A model generated the notes under the pieces. The model did not search any database. It saw only the letters and a list, made by a program, of their open reading frames with translations, and was not told the DNA's origin. The translations under genes and the position numbers were made by a program. From positions 868,001 to 932,000 of the forward strand of contig CAVOQE010000001.1 of assembly GCA_963698275.1 (NCBI GenBank): 64,000 nt of DNA, written 5' to 3'. This document shows positions 27,257 through 35,611 of the stretch, piece after piece. How positions within the stretch are numbered: the stretch's first letter is position 1; each line of letters starts with the position of its first letter. The DNA comes from Anderseniella sp963698275. Lineage in GTDB: Bacteria > Pseudomonadota > Alphaproteobacteria > Rhizobiales > Aestuariivirgaceae.

Positions 27257-27763
27257 ATGAGTGAAACTCAGGGGCAGGACCCAAGGCCTGCTGCCCGCCG
27301 CCCCGGCGAGGTGATGTTCTGTCTGCTGCTTGCCGTGTTCAGCGTTACGGCTTTCTGGCAAGCCGTCGCAATTTCAGGTTTCAGGGGGTTGTCGGAACCC
27401 GGCGTGTTTCCAATGCTGGCATCTGCGACCATGCTGGTCAGTTCGTTGGTGATCCTGAAGGACGTGTTGTCGAAGCCTGCAACCCCGGAAGCGGGTTTTG
27501 CACGCTTCAGGCGGGACATTGTCCCGCTGCGCCTGGTTGGCGTCATCGTGCTCATTCTGGCCTATGTGGTTGCGATGCCTTTGCTGGGTTTTGTCGCCAG
27601 TTCTTCGGGGTTTCTGTTTCTGTCATTCTGGTATCTGTGGCGAAAAGGACCGCTGGTGTCTGCGCTTCTCACCGTCACCTCGCTTGGCGTCATCTATTTC
27701 ATCTTCAGGCAGATATTTCAGGTGGTCCTGCCTCAGGGCAGCCTGACAACGGGATTGTTCTGA
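27257..27763 (+). CDS. tctB: tripartite tricarboxylate transporter small membrane subunit
   Basis: 168 residues from ATG 27257. A short polar N-terminus (ETQGQDPRPAARRPGE) is followed by four membrane helices: VMFCLLLAVFSVTAFWQAV, GVFPMLASATMLVSSLVIL, LRLVGVIVLILAYVVAMPLLGFVAS, and ALLTVTSLGVIYFIFRQIF. The order and length match TctB, the four-helix subunit that pairs with the large TctA channel. The sequence SEPGVFPML is the typical TctB turn (usually PGxxP). It lies between tctC and tctA; the tctB stop and tctA start are separated by a single base, so translation is tightly linked. Confidence 0.9.
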   Translation: MSETQGQDPRPAARRPGEVMFCLLLAVFSVTAFWQAVAISGFRGLSEPGVFPMLASATMLVSSLVILKDVLSKPATPEAGFARFRRDIVPLRLVGVIVLILAYVVAMPLLGFVASSSGFLFLSFWYLWRKGPLVSALLTVTSLGVIYFIFRQIFQVVLPQGSLTTGLF

Positions 27764-27764
27764 A

Positions 27765-29267
27765 ATGGAGGTGCTGGGACATCTCGCGATCTCGTGGCTG
27801 GACCCGTGGCTTTTGTTCCTGACGGCGGCAGGAACATTAGCGGGTATTTATGTGGGCGCAATTCCGGGTCTTTCAGTGACCATGGCGACATCCATTCTGA
27901 TTTCGTTCACCTTCAAATGGCAGGTGAATGAAGCATTGGCGCTGATTGCCGGTGTGTTCGTCGGTGGCGTCTATGGCGGCTCGCGAACCGCAATCCTGCT
28001 CAACATTCCCGGCGCGCCGAGCGCTATCGCGACGGCCCTTGAAGGCTATCCGATGGCCAAACGCGGCGAGGCCGGCGAAGCCATCGGCCTGACCACCGTG
28101 ATGTCGGTGTTCGGCGGCTTCGTTGGAATTGTCGCGCTGGCATTGTTTGCGCCGCTCATCTCCAGCTTCGCAATCATGTTCAACTCGCGTGACTATCTGC
28201 TGCTCGGCATGATCGGTATCCTGCTGGTGGGCACCTTGTCGGGTGAAAGTTTCGCCAAGGGGGCGTTTGCAGGGGCGCTGGGCGTGCTGATCGGCATGGT
28301 CGGGCTCGATCCCATGACAGCGGAAGGCCGTTTCACGTTCGGCTCGATTACGCTCATGGGCGGCATCCCCTATGTCGCGGCAATGATCGGCTTTTTCGGC
28401 GTGGCTGAAGCGCTGTCGCAGCTCAACAAAATTGATCTGCCGGTGATCAAACAGAAGATCGATCGCATCATCCCGAAGTTTTCTGATGTGAAGAAATACT
28501 TCCGGCTGGCCCTGCGCGCGTCGGGCATCGGTACCATCATCGGGGCGCTTCCGGGCACCGGAGGCGATATCGCCGCGCTGCTTGCCTATGACGATGCCAG
28601 GCGGACCACCAAGAATCCGGACGTGCCGTTCGGCCAGGGTTGCAAGGAGGGCCTTGTCGCACCTGAAGTTGCCAACAACGCAGCAGTCGGCGGGTCATTT
28701 GTTCCCATGCTGACACTGGGCATTCCCGGGGACGCGGTCACCGCCGTCATTATCGGTGCCCTGTTCATTCACGGCCTGAAACCGGGCCCGCTGCTGTTGG
28801 TTGAAACGCCGCACCTGTTCTGGTTCACGGTCGGCAATCTGGCACTGGCAAACATTTTCCTGCTGATTTTCGGGCTGACCGGTATCAGGGTTTTCACCAA
28901 GATCGTTGAATGCCCCAAGGCCATCCTGATTTCTCTGATCATCGTGCTTTCGGCGGTCGGCACCTACGCGATCCAGAATAACCCGTCGCATGTTTACTGG
29001 ATGCTTGGCTTCGGAGTGGCGGGCTACTTCCTGAAAACCTACGGCTTTCAGGTCGGTCCTATCATTCTCGGCGTGATCCTGGGACCGATGATGGACTCGA
29101 ACTACCGGCGCGCCATGATCGGGGCGAGGGGAGATGTAAGTACATTCCTGTGGGATTTTGTGTCGCATCCGATATCCCTTGTGCTGTCTGTCGCATTCGC
29201 GCTGATGTTGTTGTCGCAGACCCCGTTGTGGCGGCCGATCGTTGCGCAACTGCGCCGAGGCAGGTAG
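27765..29267 (+). CDS. tctA: tripartite tricarboxylate transporter large membrane subunit
   Basis: 500 residues from ATG 27765. About 11-12 hydrophobic segments with the TctA signatures: GAIPGLSVTMATSILISFTF near the N-terminus, GGVYGGSRTAILLNIPGAPSAIATALEGYPMAKRGEAGEA, and the second inverted half with GTIIGALPGTGGDIAALLAYDDARR and GTLGIPGD-like LTLGIPGDAVTAVIIGAL. The length is that of the family. It forms the sodium- or proton-coupled permease with TctB, fed by TctC. The gene ends the operon; downstream is an unrelated DUF2269-type membrane protein after 89 bases. Confidence 0.95.
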   Translation: MEVLGHLAISWLDPWLLFLTAAGTLAGIYVGAIPGLSVTMATSILISFTFKWQVNEALALIAGVFVGGVYGGSRTAILLNIPGAPSAIATALEGYPMAKRGEAGEAIGLTTVMSVFGGFVGIVALALFAPLISSFAIMFNSRDYLLLGMIGILLVGTLSGESFAKGAFAGALGVLIGMVGLDPMTAEGRFTFGSITLMGGIPYVAAMIGFFGVAEALSQLNKIDLPVIKQKIDRIIPKFSDVKKYFRLALRASGIGTIIGALPGTGGDIAALLAYDDARRTTKNPDVPFGQGCKEGLVAPEVANNAAVGGSFVPMLTLGIPGDAVTAVIIGALFIHGLKPGPLLLVETPHLFWFTVGNLALANIFLLIFGLTGIRVFTKIVECPKAILISLIIVLSAVGTYAIQNNPSHVYWMLGFGVAGYFLKTYGFQVGPIILGVILGPMMDSNYRRAMIGARGDVSTFLWDFVSHPISLVLSVAFALMLLSQTPLWRPIVAQLRRGR

Positions 29268-29356
29268 CGGCCAGGTCTTCCTGGCGGATGTCAATCCGGC
29301 TGAGCGCCTGATACGGGCTGATCGGATTTTTGTAGAAATGGTTGACCTGGTGAGGC

Positions 29357-29842
29357 ATGCGGAAAGCAATCAAATTTCTTCACACCCTGGCATCCTGCGG
29401 CCTGATCGGTGCGCTGCTTGGCTATATGATTGTGCTGATTGCCGCCCCGCAGGACACACCGGCTGCATACGCCGACATGCGGCAATCCATAAACGGACTG
29501 AGCAATTACCTGCTGCTGCCTTCGCTGGCGGTGGCGCTGGTCTCCGGGCTGGTTTCCATGATTGTCCAGCCCGTCTTTCTGGAAAGGCGCTGGGTATGGG
29601 TCAAGGCGCTGTCGGGCCTGGCCATGTTCGAAGGCACACTCGCCATCATAGGGGCAAAAGCCAACCATGCGGCGGAAGTCTCGATACAGATTGCCGAGGG
29701 CACGGCGAAAGCCGATGCTCTCGACACCGCGCTGGCCTATGAGTGGCAGTCGCTGGCCTTTATCACGGCACTTTCAGTGGTGAATATCGCACTCGGAGTA
29801 TGGCGCCCGCCTCTCGGAAAACCACGTGCGGACAGTGCCTAA
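29357..29842 (+). CDS. DUF2269-like integral membrane protein
   Basis: 161 residues from ATG 29357. Four membrane helices: FLHTLASCGLIGALLGYMIVLIA, YLLLPSLAVALVSGLVSMIV, WVKALSGLAMFEGTLAIIGA and SLAFITALSVVNIALGVW. The start KFLHTLAS and the pattern AYADMRQSINGLSNYLLLPSLA fit the DUF2269 family as I know it. Function unknown. Its TAA stop overlaps the TAG stop of the convergent dehydratase gene by three bases, so the two genes end tail to tail with no spacer. Confidence 0.65.
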   Translation: MRKAIKFLHTLASCGLIGALLGYMIVLIAAPQDTPAAYADMRQSINGLSNYLLLPSLAVALVSGLVSMIVQPVFLERRWVWVKALSGLAMFEGTLAIIGAKANHAAEVSIQIAEGTAKADALDTALAYEWQSLAFITALSVVNIALGVWRPPLGKPRADSA

Positions 29843-30686
29843 GTCATCACCGCGTCAGCCGTCATGGCGAGTTCGCCGCGGTGGTTGCAGGCCCACACGC
29901 CAAAGCTGTTTTCATCAGTTGCGCCAATGTGCAGTGAGAACTCGTGAATGTGGGTCAACGGGCTGAGCGCGCGGAAGCTGAAGGTTTTCAATTGCCTGTC
30001 AGGTGCCTGCCTGCAAGCCAGATCCATCAGCAAAGTTGCCGTAAGGGGGCCGTGGATGATCAGGCCGTCATAGCCTTCCTCATCGCGGCAAAAGTCCACG
30101 TCATAATGGATGCGATGGCTGTTGAAGGTGATTGCCGAGTAGCGAAACAACTGGACCGGTGAGGCGGTCAGGGTGACAGACCTGTCAGGCTCGTGAGGTG
30201 GCAGAATCGGCTTTGGCTGCACGGCACCTGGAACGGGAGCGTCGCGATAAACGATCTGATGTTCCTCACGCATATTGCCGCCGCGGTTGCCGGCAAACTC
30301 ATGGCCGACGCGGACAAAAACCAGTTTTCCGGTGCGGCCCTGTTTTTCCTCCACCGACAAGATGGTGGAGGTCTTGTCAACGGTTTCGCCAATGCTGAGC
30401 GGCCGGGTGATGTTCAGGTCGCCTGAGGCCCACATGCGCCGGGGCAGGGTTACGGGCGGCAGAAACTCGCCCAGTGCCTGGTGGCCGTCGCGACCGATGC
30501 CGGAGAGCGGTGTGATGTCCGGGAAAATATGCCCAGTGCCATCCGGCTGGCAGAAAGGTGGCCTCATCGGGAACCGGAACCGGGCAGTCAAGTGTTGCAG
30601 CGATCTTTCGCCAGTTGATTGGCGTCTATCGTGTCACGCGTGACGCGGCTGCGGCCAATCCAGCCTTGCAGGTCGACTTCAGTCAT
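29839..30686 (-). pseudogene. FAS1-like/MaoC-type acyl-CoA dehydratase (mesaconyl-C4-CoA or itaconyl-CoA hydratase-like), broken by two frameshifts
   Basis: The true start is ATG 30686, which overlaps the metA stop (ATGA) and gives MTEVDLQGWIGRSRVTRDTI. That frame stops at about 30591. Removing one A from the AAA at 30606-30608 continues as IAATLDCPVPVPDEATFLPAGWHWAYFP. Removing one C from the CCC at 30521-30523 joins the long remaining frame DITPLSGIGRDGHQALGEFLPPVTLPRRMW to the stop at 29839. The rest is intact: RPLSIGETVDKTSTI, EKQGRTGKLVFVRVGHEF, FRYSAITFNSHRIHYD and GLIIHGPLTATLLMDL. The repaired protein would be about 281 residues with two hot-dog halves, hydrating an unsaturated dicarboxyl-CoA. 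Either a decaying gene or two assembly indels. Confidence 0.75.
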
Positions 30687-31600
30687 TGGCCGATCTTGTC
30701 CAGGTCATAAGGTGTCGACTGGTAGACCTCGTTCAGCCAGTTGCCAAACAACAGGTGGGCATGACTGCGCCACCTGTTTTCAGGGGTCTTTGACGGATCA
30801 TCACCCGGGAAATAGTTGGGCGGGATGTGGATGGGTTTTCCGGCGGCGACATCACGATGATACTCTTCGGCCAATGTGGTCGAATCATACTCAATATGAT
30901 TGAACATGTACAATGTGCGCCGTGCTGCATCATTGACCAGACACAGGCCCGCATCATCAGCTTCCATCAGCACTTCAAGCCCTGAGTCTGCCGGCAGGTC
31001 CGCCCGGCGCACTTCGGTCCAGCGCGACACGGGGATGGAGAAATCGTCTGAAAACCCGCGTAAGTAGGGTGATGCCGGGTTCAGATTACGATGCCGGTAG
31101 ACGCCGAACGCCTTGGTATCAAGGTCATGCTTGGGAACGCCGTGATAATGATGCAGGGCAGCCTGGGCGCCCCAGCAGATGTGCATGGCGGAATGAACAT
31201 GGCTGTCACACCAGTCCAGAATTTCGCGCATCTCGGGCCAGTAGGTCACATCTTCGAATTCGAGCAGTTCTATCGGCGCGCCGGTGATGATGAAGCCATC
31301 AAACTTTTCCTCGCGCACATCGTCAAACGGGCGATAGAAATTCAGCATGTGTTCCGAAGATGTCAGCTTCGAGGTGTGATGCGTCATCTTTATGAGCGTC
31401 ATCTCCACCTGCAGCGGAGTTGCCCCGCACAGGCGGGCAAACTGGGTTTCGGTGCGCTGCTTGTTGGGCATCAGATTGAGCAGGCCAACGCGCAGCGGGC
31501 GGATATCCTGACGGGCTGCCTCATCGTCGTCCATCACCATCACGCCTTCCTGTTCCAGGGTGGCGCGGGCAGGCAGGTTTGTCGGTATCTTGATGGGCAT
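30683..31600 (-). CDS. metA: homoserine O-acetyltransferase (MetA family)
   Basis: 305 residues from ATG 31600. MetA-type fold with the catalytic Cys142 (HICWGAQAALHHYHG), His235 and Glu237 (FNHIEYDS). It transfers an acyl group to homoserine, the first step towards methionine. Substrate choice in this family follows residue 111: Gly favours succinyl-CoA, Glu favours acetyl-CoA. Here the loop is TGAPIELLEFED with Glu at position 111, so acetyl-CoA is predicted despite the MetA name. The TGA stop overlaps the ATG of the downstream dehydratase, and the start is close to the stop of the P-loop ATPase gene upstream. Confidence 0.92.
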   Translation of the reverse strand: MPIKIPTNLPARATLEQEGVMVMDDDEAARQDIRPLRVGLLNLMPNKQRTETQFARLCGATPLQVEMTLIKMTHHTSKLTSSEHMLNFYRPFDDVREEKFDGFIITGAPIELLEFEDVTYWPEMREILDWCDSHVHSAMHICWGAQAALHHYHGVPKHDLDTKAFGVYRHRNLNPASPYLRGFSDDFSIPVSRWTEVRRADLPADSGLEVLMEADDAGLCLVNDAARRTLYMFNHIEYDSTTLAEEYHRDVAAGKPIHIPPNYFPGDDPSKTPENRWRSHAHLLFGNWLNEVYQSTPYDLDKIGQ

Positions 31601-31622
31601 GGGTGAAACTTGCTTTTTTGGT

Positions 31623-32477
31623 TCAGGCGATGGCACGGGTCAGCAGATCGAGAAAATCCCTGTCATCCCTGATCTGCGGAATGTCGTGCATCTCAACCAC
31701 ATAACCATGAGTTTTGGCAATCTGTTCATAGAGCGGAATGCGGTGATGTAACAGTCTTTCAAAGCCCCACACGATGAACTCGTCCGGATCGACGTCATCG
31801 TCGCGGCCGATACCGTGTTGCTGCTTGTATGACGTCCATGTGTGGTCCAGGAACTCCGGCTGATAATACATCGGTTTTGGCATGTGCCGGAACCGCTCCA
31901 CCAGGTCTGCAGAGTGGTCCTCGGTGCCGCGGATATATAACAGCAAGGTATTTTCGCTGAGGGTTGCAAGTACCGGATCAGACGGATTGCCGGCATCCAC
32001 AACTTCGCAAAGCGAACCGCCGGAGTCGCAGATAAAATGGTCATATGTATAGATATCGCGCGACTTCTCCATGAACAGCGGCACATCGGCAAGTGCGCTG
32101 ATTTCAGCTTCCCTGTGCTGGGCCTGGCGCCGCTTGTATTCGGCAATCGGAATACCGCCCTTGTCGGGGTTGCCCGGCTTGCCGAGATAGGTCGACAGCG
32201 GATCCAGATTGTCAAAGCTGATATTGGACGAGATGTAGATCGAGTCGGTCTTCAGGAGTTCGCGCAGAAACGGGTTTTTCATCGCCTCGCGCTTGAAATT
32301 GTCGACGATGTGTTCGCCCATATAGCGGGTACCGATGCGGTAATCGACCGAATAGTGGAACCAGTCATCATCGCGCAGCAGGTTTGCCAGCGTGGTTTTA
32401 CCCACGCCTGACATGCCCATTATGGTAACGGCCTTCGATGGCCAGTTCAGCAATTCTTCTGCGCTTGAAAATTTCAT
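31623..32477 (-). CDS. P-loop ATPase of unknown function, conserved next to metA
   Basis: 284 residues from ATG 32477. A Walker A motif lies near the N-terminus (IMGMSGVGKTTLANLLR, residues 19-35). The following sequence has a nucleoside-kinase-like look: DDWFHYSVDYRIGTRYMGEHIVDNFKREAM, then DHFICDSGGSLCEVVDAGNPSDPVLATLSENTLLLYIRGTEDH, where FICDSGGS could act as Walker B. I do not know its substrate. It ends 23 bases upstream of metA on the same strand, so it is probably in the same operon, which suggests a link with methionine or sulfur metabolism that is only inference. Confidence 0.7.
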   Translation of the reverse strand: MKFSSAEELLNWPSKAVTIMGMSGVGKTTLANLLRDDDWFHYSVDYRIGTRYMGEHIVDNFKREAMKNPFLRELLKTDSIYISSNISFDNLDPLSTYLGKPGNPDKGGIPIAEYKRRQAQHREAEISALADVPLFMEKSRDIYTYDHFICDSGGSLCEVVDAGNPSDPVLATLSENTLLLYIRGTEDHSADLVERFRHMPKPMYYQPEFLDHTWTSYKQQHGIGRDDDVDPDEFIVWGFERLLHHRIPLYEQIAKTHGYVVEMHDIPQIRDDRDFLDLLTRAIA

Positions 32478-32531
32478 CGGTCTGCTTTGCCCCGCTCTGC
32501 TGCACTATGTGTTAGCGCAAGACGGGGAAAG

Positions 32532-33999
32532 TCAAAAGGCCCGAGTTACGGTGAGCGCCAGACCGTGCGAGTCATAGCGGCTCAGTTCATCATTTGAGAA
32601 GTTGCGGGTGTAGGTATATTCAAGCTGCGGTGCAAGCCCACGCCAGTAAAAGTCACGCTTGGTGATAGACATGCGGCCGGTTGCACGGGTTTGCCGGCGC
32701 TTTTCGCCGAGCAACGGATAATTTCCGTCAGACACCGAGTGGTGCACACTGGCTTCGGCAGATCCGGTCAGCCCCCATGGCAGTTCATGATAGAAGCCGG
32801 CGCCGCCATTGCCATTCCAGTTGTCCAGATGATCGCGCTGTGTTTCGGTCCTGCCGATGCCCGCCTTGGCAAACAACAAGGTCGTGTCGCTAAAGGCGTA
32901 TTTCAACTCGGTGGTGGCACTGCTGGTCGAACCGTCGAGATATGTAGCTGCTTCATACCGGTTCCAGACATGCTTGAGCTGGGTGTAAAACTGAGCTTTC
33001 GGGGTCACCAGATAGCTGATGATGGCCTGCGGGCCCACTGACCACATAAATTCATCTGCGCCATACCAGCCCTGTGTCGCAACGGCACCGAAGGCGACTG
33101 AATATTTGGGTTTGCGCAAGCGCAACAGGGCAGTCTGGTTCAGGGCTGTCTGGTCGAACCGGATACCATCATACTGCACAAGGTTTGTGCCGCTTGACAC
33201 GATCAGGCTGAGATCCTTTTTCAGCCGCAGATTGTAGCCGATATTGCCGCCACCACGAAAACCAATGCCGGATTTCTCCCTGGCCTGATTGCCGACCTCG
33301 AAATCCAGACCGCCAACGTTGATGACTTCAAGACTGGTGCCGTTGTTGAAATTTGTCGATGGCGCTATGGATCCCCACACATTGAAAGTCCACGTCTTGC
33401 GGGCCTCGATGGCAGCGATGGCGGCATCAAACGTGCGCTGGGCATTGGTATTCGGTGCAGATGCCCGCAGCAGGAAGAGATGGTGCGCTGCACTGCGGTC
33501 TTCCTTGTTGTCGTAAAGCGCCCGGGCGAGTTCCGCGCGCACCGCGGTGAGCTTGGGATCGTTGGCCAGGACTTCGCGGTAAATGCGGATGGCATCTTCC
33601 AGGTTGCCGCGTTCATGCTCGATCATTGCCTGCATGAACAGGTTGCGGTTGTGACTGAACTGTCCGGTGAACGGGGCTGCCTGAAGCAGAATTTCAGCGG
33701 CGTCCGGCTGGCCGTTTCTGATCAGCCGTCCAAGGATTTTCAAACGCTTGCCGTCAGGCAGGGAAGCAAACTCCTTTTGGGTCGCTTCCGGCACCCGCAG
33801 TTTCGCCGGGCGTTGCTGTGTATCGTGCAACACCTGCGCCGCCGGGGCTGTCCGGGCAGATGCAGATGGTTGTGTTGCAGGTTGTGCCTGCGCCAGGCCG
33901 GTGAGATGCAAGCAATGTCATAAAGCCGACAGTCACGAGAAGAGCGCGCCCGAAGGCGCGCTCAAAAGTCGGTGTCTGTATACTGTCGGCTGGGCTCAT
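32532..33999 (-). CDS. Slam family outer-membrane translocon (surface lipoprotein assembly modifier), signal peptide frameshifted
   Basis: The mature part (TTG 33911 to stop 32532, 459 codons) has the Slam layout: an N-terminal TPR region (AEILLQAAPFTGQ, ERGNLEDAIRIYREVLANDPKLTAVRAELARALYDNKEDRSA) and a C-terminal beta barrel of DUF560 type (TWTFNVWGSIAPSTNFNN, GYNLRLKKDLSLIVSSG, ending TRNFSNDELSRYDSHGLALTVTRAF). No signal peptide is in this frame. One base out of frame, from ATG 33999 (ATGA with the lipoprotein stop), lies RALLVTVGFMTLL. Deleting one T at 33910-33911 joins it to HLTGLAQAQP, an ideal Sec signal. Slams move lipoproteins to the cell surface; the neighbour is the likely client. 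Confidence 0.8.
33942..33963 (-). promoter_or_regulatory. UUCG-capped hairpin between lipoprotein gene and Slam coding region
   Basis: GAGCGCGCC-TTCG-GGCGCGCTC on the minus strand: a 9-base perfect stem with a UUCG tetraloop, starting 33 bases after the lipoprotein stop and within the first 20 codons of the frameshift-corrected Slam frame. It resembles a terminator stem but lacks a clean U-run (TTCTCG follows), so attenuation of Slam relative to its client is a plausible role. Confidence 0.5.
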
Positions 34000-35273
34000 G
34001 GAACAGGAACTGGCGCCGGAACAGCTACAATTGGTGCGCCGCCTGTCGAGACGCCGAAGCCGCCCTGCAGGTCGAATGTGCCGCGCCGGTCGTCATTGAT
34101 ACCGGTATCGCCGCCGGTTGGAAGCGGTTTGACGGCATAAACACCAAACACACCCGAGACGTTTTCAGCACCCGCTCCATATGTGGCTGCACTCAAAGCC
34201 TGATCACCGTTAACCCAACCGCCGTTGACGCCGGGGTCGGTGACTGTGGCAATGCCATTGATGGCGCCCTCGTCGCTGACTGTCCCTTGCAGTTGCACTT
34301 CTGCGTTGTGGAAAGCCCCGATATCTCCGGGACTGGCAACCGGAGGGCCTGCGCCCGGATCCGTTCCGGAAGTGGACAGAGCAATATATTCGTCACCCGA
34401 TTGCCTGTGAACGTCAAGCTGGACGACGGTACCGTCACTTTCGAATTTCTCCCAGAACTGCGGTGTCAATGTACCGGTCAGTTCGTCGGCGGCAAGGTCA
34501 AGTGAGACGGATGCATGTCCCTGGACACGCCAGGCACCGTCCAGCGTCTGATAACTTGAAGCCTGCCCCCAGCCGGTCGTCTTTGCCTGGCCGACATAAC
34601 TGCCCTCATAGTTCAGTGTTGCGCCGCCAAGTGCCGTTATCTGATCTGCGGTGGTGCGTGAGCTCGCATTGTCTGCCTGCCCGAAGAACCAGGCGTCCTG
34701 GTCGTTGGTAGCATCCCGGAAATGCGCCACATAATTCTCGGTCCCTGCAGCGCCGGTAAAGTCCCAGTACTGCAATTCCACATCAATGCCTTGAGATGGA
34801 GAAATGCGCCGGAATTCAGAGTATTCGGAATTTTCCACTGTGTGTGGCTGAAAGTTATCGGCGGCCACCTGACTTGCATACCCAATTTCCGGGTCAGGAG
34901 TTTTTTGAAAGGGTTCGAAAATTGCCAGTTGTTGCTCACCCACAAAACCAATCGCCTGGCCCGGATCCACAAGGACTGTCGCAGTTGAAAACAGGGTCGG
35001 ATCATTAGGATCGTTGTTTATTGTCAGGGCGGTGCGTGCCGAACCGTCCACGACACGCGAACCGTCGGTGAATACGATTGAATTGTCACCTGCGCCTGCC
35101 GGCAGGTCTCCACCGTTGGGATCACCGGTCGGTTCATCGCCGGACAGGCCATCGCCGCCAGGACCGTCAACCAGAGCGGCACTGCCGATATAGGCGGCAT
35201 CGAAACCGGACGCACAGCCGGAAAGCGCGGTGCCGGCCATGGCCAGCAGGAAAAACACAGAAGGGGAACGCAT
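33996..35273 (-). CDS. TbpB-like surface lipoprotein (transferrin-binding protein-like beta-barrel), probable Slam client
   Basis: 425 residues from ATG 35273. The lipoprotein signal is MRSPSVFFLLAMAGTALSGC, with the lipobox LSGC (Cys20). A Gly/Asp-rich linker follows. The body has pairs of short strands and a C-terminal barrel pattern typical of TbpB/HpuA/factor-H-binding-like modules: ATLNYEGSYVGQAKTTGWGQ, VSLDLAADELTGTL, AEVQLQGTVSDEGAINGIATV, ALSAATYGAGAENVSGVFGVYAV and the end RRGTFDLQGGFG. Such lipoproteins are displayed on the outer surface by Slams and bind host iron proteins or other ligands; in a non-pathogen the ligand is unknown. The stop overlaps the Slam ATG. Confidence 0.8.
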   Translation of the reverse strand: MRSPSVFFLLAMAGTALSGCASGFDAAYIGSAALVDGPGGDGLSGDEPTGDPNGGDLPAGAGDNSIVFTDGSRVVDGSARTALTINNDPNDPTLFSTATVLVDPGQAIGFVGEQQLAIFEPFQKTPDPEIGYASQVAADNFQPHTVENSEYSEFRRISPSQGIDVELQYWDFTGAAGTENYVAHFRDATNDQDAWFFGQADNASSRTTADQITALGGATLNYEGSYVGQAKTTGWGQASSYQTLDGAWRVQGHASVSLDLAADELTGTLTPQFWEKFESDGTVVQLDVHRQSGDEYIALSTSGTDPGAGPPVASPGDIGAFHNAEVQLQGTVSDEGAINGIATVTDPGVNGGWVNGDQALSAATYGAGAENVSGVFGVYAVKPLPTGGDTGINDDRRGTFDLQGGFGVSTGGAPIVAVPAPVPVP

Positions 35274-35327
35274 GAATACTGCCTCGCATCACAAACATTG
35301 GATGAAGCGGATCATGGCGCATCGTGG

Positions 35328-35342
35328 TTAATTTTGTTCTAA
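35328..35342. promoter_or_regulatory. CtrA-like half-site pair upstream of the TbpB-like lipoprotein gene
   Basis: TTAA-N7-CTAA at 35328-35342 differs by one base from the alphaproteobacterial CtrA site TTAA-N7-TTAA. It lies about 55 bases upstream of the start codon. One such near-match is expected by chance in AT-rich spacers, so the call is tentative. Confidence 0.25.
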
Positions 35343-35373
35343 GCGTTCACGATTGATTAGTGTTAACAGAACG

Positions 35374-35583
35374 TTACTCGGACTCTGTGTATTCAAGCAG
35401 CTCTCCGGGCTGACAATTCAGCGCCTGGCATATCTTTTCCAGCGTTTCAAAACGCACACCCTTGACCTTGCCTGATTTGAGCAGGGAGATGTTTTGCTCG
35501 GTGATCCCGACCAGCTCAGCAAGCTCCCGCGAACGCATTTTGCGCCGCGCCAGCATGATGTCCAGATTGACAATAATAGGCAT
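35374..35583 (-). CDS. XRE-family helix-turn-helix regulator (YozG-like)
   Basis: 69 residues from ATG 35583. A single HTH_3 domain: NLDIMLARRKMRSRELAELVGITEQNISLLKSGKVKGVRFETLEKICQALNCQPGELLEY. The recognition helix is in TEQNISLLKSG. This small class of Cro/CI-like regulators is nearly always next to a DUF2975 membrane protein, as here (35612-36145, upstream and co-oriented). The regulator probably controls its own two-gene operon. The AT-rich region at 36174-36203 contains candidate operators. Confidence 0.9.
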   Translation of the reverse strand: MPIIVNLDIMLARRKMRSRELAELVGITEQNISLLKSGKVKGVRFETLEKICQALNCQPGELLEYTESE

Positions 35584-35611
35584 GTGCGGACCAAGCCTCC
35601 CCGGCACTTGT

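Noticed and set aside
30591..30686. Using 30591 as the true start of the dehydratase
   Set aside because: The first 25 codons from there are out-of-frame readings of the conserved N-terminus; the ATGA overlap at 30686 and the recovered family sequence favour a frameshifted longer gene.
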